This document shows, piece after piece, positions 33,861-41,947 of a DNA stretch of 64,000 nt. This stretch comes from Hymenobacter sp. CRA2. GTDB taxonomy: Bacteria; Bacteroidota; Bacteroidia; Cytophagales; Hymenobacteraceae. Positions within the stretch are counted from its first letter, which is position 1. Every line of letters begins with the position of its first letter. The stretch covers positions 1 to 64,000 of the forward strand of contig NZ_MVBC01000009.1 in assembly GCF_002007105.1 (NCBI RefSeq). Direction: 5' to 3'. The notes below the pieces were generated by a model, which was not told the DNA's origin, did not search any database, and worked only from the letters and a program-made list of their open reading frames with translations. Position numbers and translations under genes: made by a program.

Positions 33861-34940
33861 ATGAGCAATTCCTACGGCACCCTGTTTCGCATCAGCACCT
33901 TCGGCGAGTCGCACGGCCCCGGCATCGGCGTAATTATCGATGGCTGCCCGGCCGGCTTGGCCGTGGACGTAGCCGACATTCAGCGGGACCTGGACCGCCG
34001 CCGCCCCGGGCAGTCGGACCTGACCACGCCGCGCGCCGAGGCCGACCAGGTGGAGGTGCTGTCGGGCCTGTTTGAGGGCCGGAGCACGGGCACGCCCATT
34101 GCTCTGCTGATTCGCAACCAGGACCAGCGCAGCCACGATTACTCGCACATTCAGCACGCTTACCGGCCGTCCCACGCCGATTATACCTACGACCAGAAAT
34201 ACGGCCACCGCGACTACCGCGGCGGAGGCCGCAGCTCGGCCCGTGAAACGGCCGCGCGCGTGGCGGCCGGCGCCGTGGCCATGCAGTTTTTGCAGCAGCA
34301 AGGCATCACGGTGCAGAGCTACGTGTCGCAGGTGGGCGCAGTGGCCGTGCCCGTAGGCTACGAGCAGCTAGATCTGTCCCTCATCGATACCAACCCGGTG
34401 CGCTGCCCCCACCCCGACACCGCCGAGCGCATGGCCGAGCTGATTCGCCAGACCCGGGACCGACACGACACCGTGGGTGGCCTGGTAACGGGCGTGGTGC
34501 GGGGCGTACCGGCGGGCCTGGGCGAACCGGTGTTCGACAAGCTGCACGCCGAGCTGGGCAAGGCCATGCTGAGCATCAACGCCGTGAAGGGCTTCGAATA
34601 CGGCTCGGGCTTCGCCGGCACGCTGCTGTTTGGCTCGGAGCACAACGACCAGTTTTACACGGATGAAGCCGGGCAGGTGCGTACGCGTACCAACCACAGC
34701 GGCGGCATTCAGGGCGGCATCAGCAACGGGCAGGATATCTACTTCCGCGTGGCCTTCAAGCCGGTGGCCACTATCCTGCAGCCCCAACAGACCATCGACG
34801 ACCAGGGCCAGAGCGTCGAGCTGGCCGGCCGCGGCCGCCACGACCCGTGCGTACTGCCCCGCGCCGTGCCCATCGTGGATGCCATGACCGCGCTGGTGCT
34901 GGCTGATATGCTGTTGCGGGCGCGCACGAGCCGGGTGTAG
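33861..34940 (+). CDS. aroC: Chorismate synthase (359 aa)
   Basis: Converts EPSP to chorismate with reduced FMN, last common step of aromatic amino-acid synthesis. Signature motifs are [60 protein letters not shown] followed by [13 protein letters not shown], and [11 protein letters not shown], with [18 protein letters not shown] near the end. Full length. It diverges from the DUF2490 gene and is followed by a repeat-filled intergenic region. Confidence 0.97.
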   Translation: MSNSYGTLFRISTFGESHGPGIGVIIDGCPAGLAVDVADIQRDLDRRRPGQSDLTTPRAEADQVEVLSGLFEGRSTGTPIALLIRNQDQRSHDYSHIQHAYRPSHADYTYDQKYGHRDYRGGGRSSARETAARVAAGAVAMQFLQQQGITVQSYVSQVGAVAVPVGYEQLDLSLIDTNPVRCPHPDTAERMAELIRQTRDRHDTVGGLVTGVVRGVPAGLGEPVFDKLHAELGKAMLSINAVKGFEYGSGFAGTLLFGSEHNDQFYTDEAGQVRTRTNHSGGIQGGISNGQDIYFRVAFKPVATILQPQQTIDDQGQSVELAGRGRHDPCVLPRAVPIVDAMTALVLADMLLRARTSRV

Positions 34941-34990
34941 CGCCGACCTATCAGGCTGGAGGCAAGCTAAGTACTCGTGCAATAGTGTCT

Positions 34991-35087
34991 GAACGTCATG
35001 CTGAGCGAAGCCGAAGCATCTCTACCGCTTCGTTGCGCCTCACGTTGCGCCTCACCCCCCGGCCCCCTCTCCGAAGAGGAGAGGGGG
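34991..35087. repeat. Composite intergenic repeat downstream of aroC
   Basis: Contains CATGCTGAGCGAAGCCGAAG (34998-35017), a 12-base direct repeat GTTGCGCCTCAC (35032 and 35044), and a hairpin CCCCCTCTCC/GGAGAGGGGG (35063-35087) that may terminate aroC. There is no ORF. Such sequences recur between genes in GC-rich Bacteroidota (recollection). Confidence 0.6.
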
Positions 35088-35139
35088 AACCGGACGAAGC
35101 ACGATGCCTAATGGGCTACGCTTAATGCTAACGGCCCTG

Positions 35140-35391
35140 TAAACTAGGCCGCAAAGCAAGTAAACCGGACCGATCAGGAACCTTATCGGACCGATATAAG
35201 ACCATTTCGGACCGGATATGTGGTAAGCTGGACCGCTCGGGTGGTAAGAGGGGTCGGCTACGTACCAAGCCAGGTCGAATAGTTAGCAAACTGGACCGTA
35301 ATCGGACTAAGCTGAACCGGCCGGATGCTAAGCTGGGTCGGCCAAGCGCTAAGCCGGACCGGCAGACGGCTAACCGAAGTCGGTTTGGGAG
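35140..35391. repeat. 12 x 21-bp degenerate tandem array with an open heptad frame on the minus strand
   Basis: Twelve consecutive units of exactly 21 bases, no indels. On the plus strand the first 12 bases of each unit follow TAAGCTGGACCG and the last nine vary. Read on the minus strand the array is open (frame 35427 to 35128, 99 aa) and gives heptads xxxR(P/S)(S/G)L, for example ALGRPSL, ASGRFSL, VRLRSSL, LTIRPGL. Arg uses CGG and CGA, and Leu uses TTA and TTG, so some variation is synonymous. No start signal or family is recognised; coding status is uncertain. It occupies most of the 528-base aroC/wHTH gap. Confidence 0.85.
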
Positions 35392-35468
35392 TACACCGGG
35401 GAGGCGGCCCATTGTGCAAGCAGGCAAAAGCGCTTAAGTTGACGCTTAATCCTATTCTTATCCTGCTG

Positions 35469-35882
35469 ATGCTTCCTGAATCTGCTCCCGCTTCTCTGGT
35501 CGAGCGTTTTGCCGAGCGCGTAATCCGGCGCGACCAGCCCCCACAACCCGACCCGCAACGCTTCGAGCCACCTCAGGTAGCCGCCCGTGTGGGCCGCCAC
35601 CTACGCGCCCGCCTGGCCTTGCCCACTGACCACCAGCTCCCGGTGCTGGTAGCCGTGTGCCTGGCTCTGATGGAGCAGCCGGCCTGTGCCACCTCGGCCC
35701 TTGCGCAGGCGGCAGGCGTGCGGCGCCCCGCCGCCAACCGCGCCGCCATGCGCCTGCAGCGCGCCGGTCTCACCGATGATTACTGGGAGGGCCACTACCA
35801 TTATTACCAGCTCACCCGCACCGGCGAGGACTGGCTGCTGGCCGTGGTGCAGGACACGCTGCCGGAGCCAGCGCCGCGCTAG
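35469..35882 (+). CDS. Winged-helix-like DNA-binding protein (137 aa)
   Basis: The second half reads as a winged helix: LVAVCLALMEQPACATSALA, QAAGVRRPAANRAAMRLQRA as recognition helix, and GHYHYYQLTRTGEDWL as wing, a MarR/PadR-like layout. The N-terminal 45 residues are Pro/Arg-rich and probably a linker. No ligand domain. It follows the 21-bp repeat array and converges with the HTTM gene (3-base gap). Target unknown. Confidence 0.65.
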   Translation: MLPESAPASLVERFAERVIRRDQPPQPDPQRFEPPQVAARVGRHLRARLALPTDHQLPVLVAVCLALMEQPACATSALAQAAGVRRPAANRAAMRLQRAGLTDDYWEGHYHYYQLTRTGEDWLLAVVQDTLPEPAPR

Positions 35883-35885
35883 CCC

Positions 35886-37253
35886 CTACCGCACCGGCCC
35901 GGGCAGTACCCAGGCGTAGTGGCCCCAGCCGCGCCGCTGCGCGAGCAGGTTCAGCTCGGGGCTAACCAAGGGCTGCGGTGGGTGGCCGTTCAGGCTGACC
36001 TGGGAGTCGCAGTAAACGGCTACGGGCTGCAGGCCGCGCCGCCGGTAGTCCTGGGCCAGTAGTTGGGCAAACTGCAGGAGCATGTCCGGGTTGTCGGTGA
36101 GCTTGCGCAGCTGGTTGTGGGTGAGGTAGTCCTCGGGCAGCACTACTTCCTCGCGGCCATTGGGCAGGCGCACGCGGAAACGGGCCGTGCCGTCCTTGGT
36201 GCGCAGCATCAAGTGCCAGCTGAAGCGGTGGCCTTCCTCGGTCCAGTGCGCGTCGGCCGGGTACAGGAAGTGGCGCAACGGAATCAGTACCTGCAGCAAC
36301 ACAAATACGCCCAGGCCGATAAGCACCCAGCGCTGGGCCGGTGTATCGGCCGGTTCCGGTGCGGGAGCCTCGGCTGGTGCCTGGGTGGCGGGAGCTGGCA
36401 CACGCGTGCGAAACCAACGACCAACGAAGCCGGGCAGGCGGCGCGGGAAATCGGGGGCGAAGAACAGGCTGGTGAGCAGCAAGGCCGCCCATGGGAAGGT
36501 GCCCAAGCCGAATATCACCACGTTGGTGAGGTGAAACAGGGCAGCCCAGGCAAAGCCCCAGACCCTGGTGCGGCGCCACAGCAGCAGCGGCACCACCAGC
36601 GCGTCGAACAGGATGCCGCCGTAGCTCATGAGCCAGGCGGTGCTGGGTTGCGTCAGCAGCGGCCCCAGCACGGGGTAGTGCGCCTTGGCCGACAGCCACA
36701 CCGTCAGGGGCCGGGCGGCCAGCCAGTCGGGGTTGAGCTTGGCCAGGGCGGCAAAGACGTACACCAGCCCGATCTGGAACAGCAGCACGGCGCGCGTCCA
36801 GGCCGGCACCGTGGCGGCGGGCGCCACCCGGCCAGCGCGCACATCGGCAGAGGCGGCGCGGTGGGCCGGCAGCACCGCCAGCACCGCCGCTACCAAGGCG
36901 TAGAGGTAGAAGTGGTTGATGTACTCGGTTTCTTCCAGCAGCAGCAGGGCCACGTAGCCGAGGCTGAGTACGGCGGCGGCCCAGCGGTAGCGCCAGCCCG
37001 CCGCTACCGCAATGCCCGCCGCGACAATGGCGGCGTAGATGATGTAGATAACCGTAGGCGGCGGGTGCGGCAGCCACTCCCAGCCCACGTAGCGCAGGTG
37101 AAAGCGCGGCTCGGTGTAGTTGCGCACACGCCCCCACACGAAAGCGCCGCCGTGCTCCAGCGCCAGCAAAAACCCGGCACCCAGCCGCAAATACACCAGC
37201 CAGGCAATATCAACCGGCCGAAACAACGCACGAACAAGGCGAACAGGCAGCAT
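35886..37253 (-). CDS. HTTM / vitamin-K-dependent gamma-carboxylase-like membrane protein (455 aa)
   Basis: Multi-pass membrane protein. The N-terminus VDIAWLVYLRLGAGFLLALE and the following EPRFHLRYVGWEWLPHPPP are the HTTM signature. LLFQIGLVYVFAALAKLNPD and a later HLTNVVIFGLGTFPWA complete the membrane domain. Residues 320-455 form a soluble C-terminal region (RFSWHLMLRTKDGTARFRVR). Bacterial HTTM proteins are related to gamma-glutamyl carboxylase, but their reaction is mostly unknown. Convergent with the wHTH gene, divergent from nfu. Confidence 0.88.
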   Translation of the reverse strand: MLPVRLVRALFRPVDIAWLVYLRLGAGFLLALEHGGAFVWGRVRNYTEPRFHLRYVGWEWLPHPPPTVIYIIYAAIVAAGIAVAAGWRYRWAAAVLSLGYVALLLLEETEYINHFYLYALVAAVLAVLPAHRAASADVRAGRVAPAATVPAWTRAVLLFQIGLVYVFAALAKLNPDWLAARPLTVWLSAKAHYPVLGPLLTQPSTAWLMSYGGILFDALVVPLLLWRRTRVWGFAWAALFHLTNVVIFGLGTFPWAALLLTSLFFAPDFPRRLPGFVGRWFRTRVPAPATQAPAEAPAPEPADTPAQRWVLIGLGVFVLLQVLIPLRHFLYPADAHWTEEGHRFSWHLMLRTKDGTARFRVRLPNGREEVVLPEDYLTHNQLRKLTDNPDMLLQFAQLLAQDYRRRGLQPVAVYCDSQVSLNGHPPQPLVSPELNLLAQRRGWGHYAWVLPGPVR

Positions 37254-37374
37254 GCCGGTACCTACGGGCTTCGCCTACCCAGGGGTTAGGTCCGGGCCCG
37301 ACCAGCGCCTCCGGTTTCCGGTTGGTCACCGGCGCTGCGGCCTGCTTTGCGGCGCGGCGGTGGGGGCTTTCTGC

Positions 37375-37382
37375 TACCTTTG
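37375..37382 (+). promoter_or_regulatory. -7 element of nfu
   Basis: TACCTTTG, 86 bases before the nfu ATG; the nearest TTTG lies 25 bases upstream, a longer spacer than usual. Confidence 0.45.
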
Positions 37383-37468
37383 CAACCAGCAGGCCCTCGT
37401 TGCGGTTATACACCATATCCGCTTTCCGGCGGCCTTCCCTTGCGTCTCTAAGCAGCACAGTCTCAATC

Positions 37469-38092
37469 ATGAATACTTCCGCCCCCACCGGCTCGGTGTC
37501 GATTTACGCCGAAGCCTCCCCGAACCCCGAGTCGATGAAGTTCGTGCTCAACACCCAGCTCGTGAGCGACGGGGTGAGCGTGGATTACCCCGACGCCGAA
37601 GCCGCCGCCAACTCGCCGCTGGCCCAGGAGCTGTTTAAGTTCGACTACGTGAGCCGCGTGTTCATCGCCCAGAACTTCGTAACGGTGACCAAGTCTTCGG
37701 ACCTGACGTGGACGCACCTGATTCCGGAGCTTCGCACCTTCCTGAAGTCCTACGTGGAGTCGGGCGGGCCCATCTTCCTCGTTGATCCGGCCCAGGAGCA
37801 GCGCGCCGCCCAGCAGGCTGCCAGCGCCAACCACTCGGAAGAGGACCAGGCCACGGCCCAGAAAATCATCGACCTGCTCGACAACTACGTGCGCCCCGCC
37901 GTGGAGCAGGACGGTGGCAACATCACCTTCAAGAGCTACAACGAAGGCGTGGTGACGGTAAACCTGCAGGGCTCCTGCTCGGGCTGCCCCTCGGCCACGG
38001 TTACCCTGAAGTCGGGCATCGAAAACCTGCTCAAGCGTATGGTGCCCGAAGTACGCGAAGTAGTAGCCGAAGGCGTAACGGCCGGCTTCTAA
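37469..38092 (+). CDS. NifU-like Fe-S cluster carrier protein, Nfu type (207 aa)
   Basis: Delivers Fe-S clusters to target proteins. Residues 10-100 are the Nfu N-terminal domain (SIYAEASPNPESMKFVLNTQ, and SRVFIAQNFVTVTKSSDLTW). Residues 125-207 are the NifU C-terminal domain with the cluster-binding CxxC in GSCSGCPSATVTLKSGIEN. Length fits Nfu proteins of the phylum. I chose the ATG at 37469 (MNTSAPTG). Its stop codon overlaps the left arm of the repeat element at 38092. Confidence 0.94.
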   Translation: MNTSAPTGSVSIYAEASPNPESMKFVLNTQLVSDGVSVDYPDAEAAANSPLAQELFKFDYVSRVFIAQNFVTVTKSSDLTWTHLIPELRTFLKSYVESGGPIFLVDPAQEQRAAQQAASANHSEEDQATAQKIIDLLDNYVRPAVEQDGGNITFKSYNEGVVTVNLQGSCSGCPSATVTLKSGIENLLKRMVPEVREVVAEGVTAGF

Positions 38093-38126
38093 ATCACGGA
38101 TTTAGACGGATTTTGTGGACGATCAT

Positions 38127-38154
38127 AGAGCCGAAGCTGAAAAGCTTCGGCTCT
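38127..38154 (+). terminator. Terminator of nfu
   Basis: Perfect 12-bp stem AGAGCCGAAGCT/AGCTTCGGCTCT with a GAAA loop, followed by TTTTGTTT. Confidence 0.88.
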
Positions 38155-38189
38155 TTTGTTTCCTGCTGGGCCTGGCGGGTATAAATGCG

Positions 38190-38215
38190 ACAGCCCGACC
38201 GCAAGGTCGGGCTGT
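38190..38215. terminator. Second hairpin in the nfu/DUF5777 gap
   Basis: Perfect 11-bp stem ACAGCCCGACC/GGTCGGGCTGT with a GCAA loop between convergent genes. It may stop the DUF5777 operon, though the U-run is weak on that side. Confidence 0.6.
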
Positions 38216-38278
38216 TTGGTACGGTAGGTAATCGTCCACAAAATCCGTGTAATCCGAAAAATCCGTCTAAATCCGTGA

Positions 38279-39205
38279 TTAGTGGTTCAGGCCGAAGGAG
38301 CGGCTGATGTTGAAGCCGAAGAAGATGTCACCGTTGAAGAAGTCGCCCGTGGTGCGCGGAATGAACAGCGGGTCGACCATGCCCTGGGCGTTGGTGAAGT
38401 GCAGTTGAAACACGTGCCCGCCGGTTTCGATGTCGAAGCCGATGGCCAGTGGGTTGCGGGCCTGCCGGGCGGTTTCCTCCGACAGCACGTAGTAATACTC
38501 GGCCGTGACGGCAATGCGGCGGGTGAGCTTCTGACGAATGGCGCCGCCCACGGCATACACGTCGTTGTCGTCGGTGGGCAGCGGCACCAGGTTGCGGTGC
38601 ACCAGCGTGGGCATGAGCTGCACCGAGAGGCTGGGGCTGAACTTGCGCGCAATCAGGGCCTGGTAGCTGTAGGCCATGCGGGAGGCCGTGCTGCGCTCGG
38701 CCCCGACGGGGTACTTGAGCGTGCTGATGGTGCTGTTGCCCAGCAGCGTAAGCGACACCGGCATGGCGCGCACGCCCGTGTGCTGCCGCAGCGCCCGGTA
38801 CTTCACGAAGCCGTCGAAGGTCTTATCCAGGGAGCTGCGCCCGATGCCCACGGCCAGCCGGTCGTTGATGCCGTACTCCAGCCCCAGCCGGATGGTGGCC
38901 TGGTCGAGGCCGAAGAAATTGTAGGTGCCGCTGTTGAGCTGCCCGAAGCGGTGCCCGATCAGGAATATCATCGAGCCCTTGGCGGGCGTTTCGATGGATT
39001 GCCCGTTGACGATGCGCGTGCCCTTGAAGGTGGCGGTGGTAAAGTCGGGCTGGGCGTCGGTCTTGGTTTGCTGCTCCAGCTGCTGCAGCAAATCATCCTG
39101 CGCGGCGGCGGGCAGGCTCAGCCCGAGCAGCAACGCGCCGCCCAGGAGCAGCAGGCGGAAAAGTGCGGAGTAAAAAGTGGCCATGGAGAGAAGGGAAAGC
39201 CGCAT
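38279..39205 (-). CDS. DUF5777 outer-membrane beta-barrel protein (308 aa)
   Basis: Signal peptide (hydrophobic run ending LSLPAAAQ), short linker, then a barrel of amphipathic strands with the DUF5777 landmarks GSMIFLIGHRFGQLNSGTYN, FGLDQATIRLGLEYGINDRL and a C-terminal GDIFFGFNISRSFGL. Last of a three-gene operon after the cytochrome c lipoprotein and YceI protein. Start ATG 39205 is 3 bases past the YceI stop; ATG 39184 is the alternative. Function unknown, presumably transport or binding at the outer membrane. Confidence 0.87.
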   Translation of the reverse strand: MRLSLLSMATFYSALFRLLLLGGALLLGLSLPAAAQDDLLQQLEQQTKTDAQPDFTTATFKGTRIVNGQSIETPAKGSMIFLIGHRFGQLNSGTYNFFGLDQATIRLGLEYGINDRLAVGIGRSSLDKTFDGFVKYRALRQHTGVRAMPVSLTLLGNSTISTLKYPVGAERSTASRMAYSYQALIARKFSPSLSVQLMPTLVHRNLVPLPTDDNDVYAVGGAIRQKLTRRIAVTAEYYYVLSEETARQARNPLAIGFDIETGGHVFQLHFTNAQGMVDPLFIPRTTGDFFNGDIFFGFNISRSFGLNH

Positions 39206-39208
39206 GGG

Positions 39209-39790
39209 TTAGCGCGGCGTCTGGGAAGAAACCGGCGGGGCAATCTGCGGAGCGCACACGGCGTACACCGTAATGGCCACCGACTTGGCAATGTGCTCCT
39301 TCACCAGCGAAGGAATTTCAATCTTGTAATCGGCTGGCGCCACGCTGAACTTGGCCTTGGCCACCAGTTGCTTGTCGAGCATTTCCAGCGTGCCCGGCGC
39401 CTTGATGTGGCGCTTCACGCCGTGGATGGTCAGGTCGCCCTCCACCTCCACGGGCACCACGCCCTGGGCGGGCAAGCCGTTTTCGGGCAGGTTCAGGATG
39501 CGCCCGCTGAAGGTGGCGCGCGGAAATTTCTCCGACTCCACGAAGTTCTCGTTGAAGTGCGCCTGCATCAGCCCGTCGGGGAAAACAAACTCCTTCATGT
39601 TGGCCACGAAGGCTACCTGTTGGCTCAGCAGGTCGACGGCCGCCGTCACCTGGGTATTCTTGGCGCTGATGTCCTCCAGCGGGGCGTCGGAGAAGAAGTC
39701 GATGGAGGCGGAGCGCGTGGTATAGCGCTGCTGCGCGAGCAGCGGTAGGCTGAGCAGCAGGGCGCCCAGCAACGGAAACAGGCGTTTCAT
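39209..39790 (-). CDS. YceI-family periplasmic protein (193 aa)
   Basis: Signal peptide MKRLFPLLGALLLSLPLLAQ followed by a lipocalin-like YceI fold: TRSASIDFFSDAPLEDISAK, FPRATFSGRILN, VEVEGDLTIHGVKRHIKAPG, and FSVAPADYKIEIPSLVKEHI. YceI proteins bind isoprenoid-type lipids. Here it lies between a haem lipoprotein and a DUF5777 barrel, 15 and 3 bases from its neighbours, so the three probably work together in envelope electron transfer or lipid handling (inference). Confidence 0.92.
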   Translation of the reverse strand: MKRLFPLLGALLLSLPLLAQQRYTTRSASIDFFSDAPLEDISAKNTQVTAAVDLLSQQVAFVANMKEFVFPDGLMQAHFNENFVESEKFPRATFSGRILNLPENGLPAQGVVPVEVEGDLTIHGVKRHIKAPGTLEMLDKQLVAKAKFSVAPADYKIEIPSLVKEHIAKSVAITVYAVCAPQIAPPVSSQTPR

Positions 39791-39805
39791 GGTTGGTCGG
39801 TGGGG

Positions 39806-40207
39806 TTAGTTATCGGGCATGCCGGCGCGCACCCAGGTTCGGACTTTATTGATGTCGCACTCCGAGAGCTTGGGCTCGTCGTAGGGCATGGCGGGGTAAC
39901 CAGGCTTGTGCTGAATCACGCCGAGCAGTTGGCCGGTGCGGCCCAGGGTCTGCACATCGTGGTGGCTGCCGACGAGCACGCCGGCCTCGCGGCGGGTGGC
40001 GCCGTGGCAGCGCTGGCAGTGCTGGGCCAGCAGCGGCGCGATGGTGCCCGCGTAGGTCACGGCGGTGGTGTCGCAGCTGACCAGCTGCGGGCCGAACAGC
40101 TCTTCTTCGTTTTGGTAGGAGCAGCCGCCCGTACCCAGCCAGGCACTAGCAGCCAGTGCCGCCCACGCCGCCCAGGCGGCGGCGCGCGGCAGATGCCGTA
40201 AATCCAT
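39806..40207 (-). CDS. Mono-haem cytochrome c-like lipoprotein (133 aa)
   Basis: Lipoprotein signal (ALAASAWLGTGGC) followed by a small domain with one haem site, CQRCH in TIAPLLAQHCQRCHGATRRE. The C-terminal VIQHKPGYPAMPYDEPKLSE carries a Met suitable as sixth ligand, and INKVRTWVRAGMPDN closes the fold. A pair of extra Cys (LVSCDTT and LSECDIN) may form a disulphide. First gene of the operon with YceI and DUF5777 proteins. Confidence 0.85.
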   Translation of the reverse strand: MDLRHLPRAAAWAAWAALAASAWLGTGGCSYQNEEELFGPQLVSCDTTAVTYAGTIAPLLAQHCQRCHGATRREAGVLVGSHHDVQTLGRTGQLLGVIQHKPGYPAMPYDEPKLSECDINKVRTWVRAGMPDN

Positions 40208-40255
40208 AGTTGTAAGCTGTGGCCGGGCGTCAGCCCGGCGCGGTGGAAAAGAAGG

Positions 40256-41947
40256 CTAGAGGCCGTATTTCAAGCCCAGGAACACGCCGCCGCTGCTCAG
40301 CCGCACGCTGCCTGCGCCCACGCCGCCCAGCGGCAGCTTCAGGAAGGGCTCGGCCTGCGCGCTCCAGCGGGGTGAGAGTTGGTATTCGTAGCCAGCGGAA
40401 ATATTCACCACGCTGAAAGGGTGGTTTTTCCCATTTTTCACGCCCCAGCTACGGCTATAGATGTAGCCGTTGGTGCGGTACGTGTACTTGTACAGCTCAT
40501 CGCGCATCAGCAGCGACGACGCCCCCGCGCTGCCAAACACGCGCCCGCGCACCCCTTGCCACACGTCGAAGCGCAGGTTGACGGGAATATCGGTGATGCG
40601 GCAGGCGGCATCGATGCGCTCCACGGGGTAGGACGGCGGCCACGCAAAGGTGTAGTCGGAGCCGTGGGCGTAGTAATACTTCATGGAGCTCAGCAGGCCC
40701 ACGCTCACGCGCAGCCGCGGAGTCAGCAGGTACTCTACCTGAATGCCCGCGCTGCGGCCCGGCCGCGTGAAGCCGGCGTGGTGCACGGTGCTCAACTCCG
40801 GCGCGTACAGGCCCGTGATGAACACCCGCGAAGGCGTCGAGGGGCGCCGCGGGCGTACCGGCGCGGTGCCCATCAGAGCTTCCGGCAGTGCTTCGGCCTC
40901 GGTGAGCAAGGCTGTGGGTAGCGTTGCCAGGGTTTCGGCTGCTCCAGCCGCAGTTGCTTCGTTCGCAGCTGCTGAGGCCGGGCTCGTTTCCTGCACCGCG
41001 GCTTCCGGACCTGCGGATGTAGCAGCTTGAGCAGAAGCCGATGTGGATTCCTGGCCGGGCATTGGTTTTGCGGCTGGCTGGTCCGGTGCGCTGTTGGCAG
41101 CTACACTTGTTGGGCCTTCAAGGGCTACCCGTGCTGCCGGCTTCCGGCCATCCATTGCGGCCCGGGTTACGGCGGGTTGCTGCGAGGTGGCTGCTACGGC
41201 CGCCGTGCCCGAAACTGCCCCTTGCTCACGCTTCGTGCGGTTACCTGGTTTGCGCCGGGCGCCTCTCTCCTGCCCTACTGCCTCGGCCACGGCCGCGCTG
41301 ATGAACTGTTCGCGGGCGGCGGCCCAGGCTGCTTGCGTCCGACGTGTATGCCGCGGCGCCGCGGCATCACTTGCCTCAGCAGCCTGCCCAGGCTCGGGCA
41401 GACGAATCGTCACGGCCGCCGGGGCCAGCCCCAGGCCAGGCCGCACCCGGATGCCTTGCGCCGACTTTTTCGCGCCAACGCCCGCTGATACGCCTGTTTC
41501 TGTTTCCGCAGCTTCAGCGGTAGCGTTGCGGTCGGGCATACTTACCGCGGCGGCTGCTTGGCCCGGTACAGCAGCGGCCGGGCTTATGCGAGTTGGATCG
41601 GCGGCAGCTACGCGGCTATTCGGCGCCTGCCCGCTGGCCTGGCCTACTCGGTGCGCCGTACTGGCGCCTGATGGCTGATTGATGGCCGTTCGGGCGGCAG
41701 CTTCAGGCTCACCAGAGCCGGTGTACTGGCGGTAGCCAGCCCAGATGAGCAGTACCAGGGCCACGACGGCCATTTCGGCCGCGAACAGGCGGGCCACCTT
41801 ACGGTTGACCAGCTGCTGCACGTGGGCCGCGTCCAGCTTCTGCTCCATGCGCGACCACGCCCCCAGGTTCAGCTCATCGGGGTAGTGCTCAGCGCCCTGC
41901 CGGAACAGCGCGTCGAGTTCCTCATCCGATAGTTCCGGCGTATGCAT
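40256..41947 (-). CDS. Membrane-anchored sigma partner with C-terminal porin-like domain (563 aa)
   Basis: Residues 1-50 are a cytoplasmic acidic segment (MHTPELSDEELDALFRQGAE, then WSRMEQKL). One transmembrane helix follows at about 54-73 (FAAEMAVVALVLLIWAGYRQ), then ~290 residues of Ala/Pro/Gly/Thr-rich low-complexity linker. The last ~200 residues have outer-membrane beta-strand character (RLRVSVGLLSSMKYYYAHGS, and SVVNISAGYEYQLSPRWSAQ, ending LGLKYGL). It overlaps the 3' end of the sigma-factor gene by 26 bases, so it is probably its anti-sigma factor or sensor (inference). Confidence 0.7.
   Translation of the reverse strand: MHTPELSDEELDALFRQGAEHYPDELNLGAWSRMEQKLDAAHVQQLVNRKVARLFAAEMAVVALVLLIWAGYRQYTGSGEPEAAARTAINQPSGASTAHRVGQASGQAPNSRVAAADPTRISPAAAVPGQAAAAVSMPDRNATAEAAETETGVSAGVGAKKSAQGIRVRPGLGLAPAAVTIRLPEPGQAAEASDAAAPRHTRRTQAAWAAAREQFISAAVAEAVGQERGARRKPGNRTKREQGAVSGTAAVAATSQQPAVTRAAMDGRKPAARVALEGPTSVAANSAPDQPAAKPMPGQESTSASAQAATSAGPEAAVQETSPASAAANEATAAGAAETLATLPTALLTEAEALPEALMGTAPVRPRRPSTPSRVFITGLYAPELSTVHHAGFTRPGRSAGIQVEYLLTPRLRVSVGLLSSMKYYYAHGSDYTFAWPPSYPVERIDAACRITDIPVNLRFDVWQGVRGRVFGSAGASSLLMRDELYKYTYRTNGYIYSRSWGVKNGKNHPFSVVNISAGYEYQLSPRWSAQAEPFLKLPLGGVGAGSVRLSSGGVFLGLKYGL

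Larger units (their letters stand above)
38092..38280. repeat. Symmetric gap-filling element between nfu and the DUF5777 gene
   Basis: Left arm AATCACGGATTTAGACGGAT (38092 on, to 38123) and right arm ending CCGTCTAAATCCGTGATT (to 38280) are inverted copies, the right one 18 bases longer. The stop codons of both convergent genes overlap the outer ends. Between the arms lie two perfect hairpins. A direct copy of the right arm lies at 42871-42918. Confidence 0.8.

Noticed and set aside
35140-35391. Possible CRISPR array because of the regular repeat
   Set aside because: Repeat and spacer together are only 21 bases, the conserved half is degenerate, and no cas gene is present.
38282-39748. 488-aa open frame on the plus strand
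   Set aside because: Antisense to the DUF5777 and YceI genes, same shadow composition.
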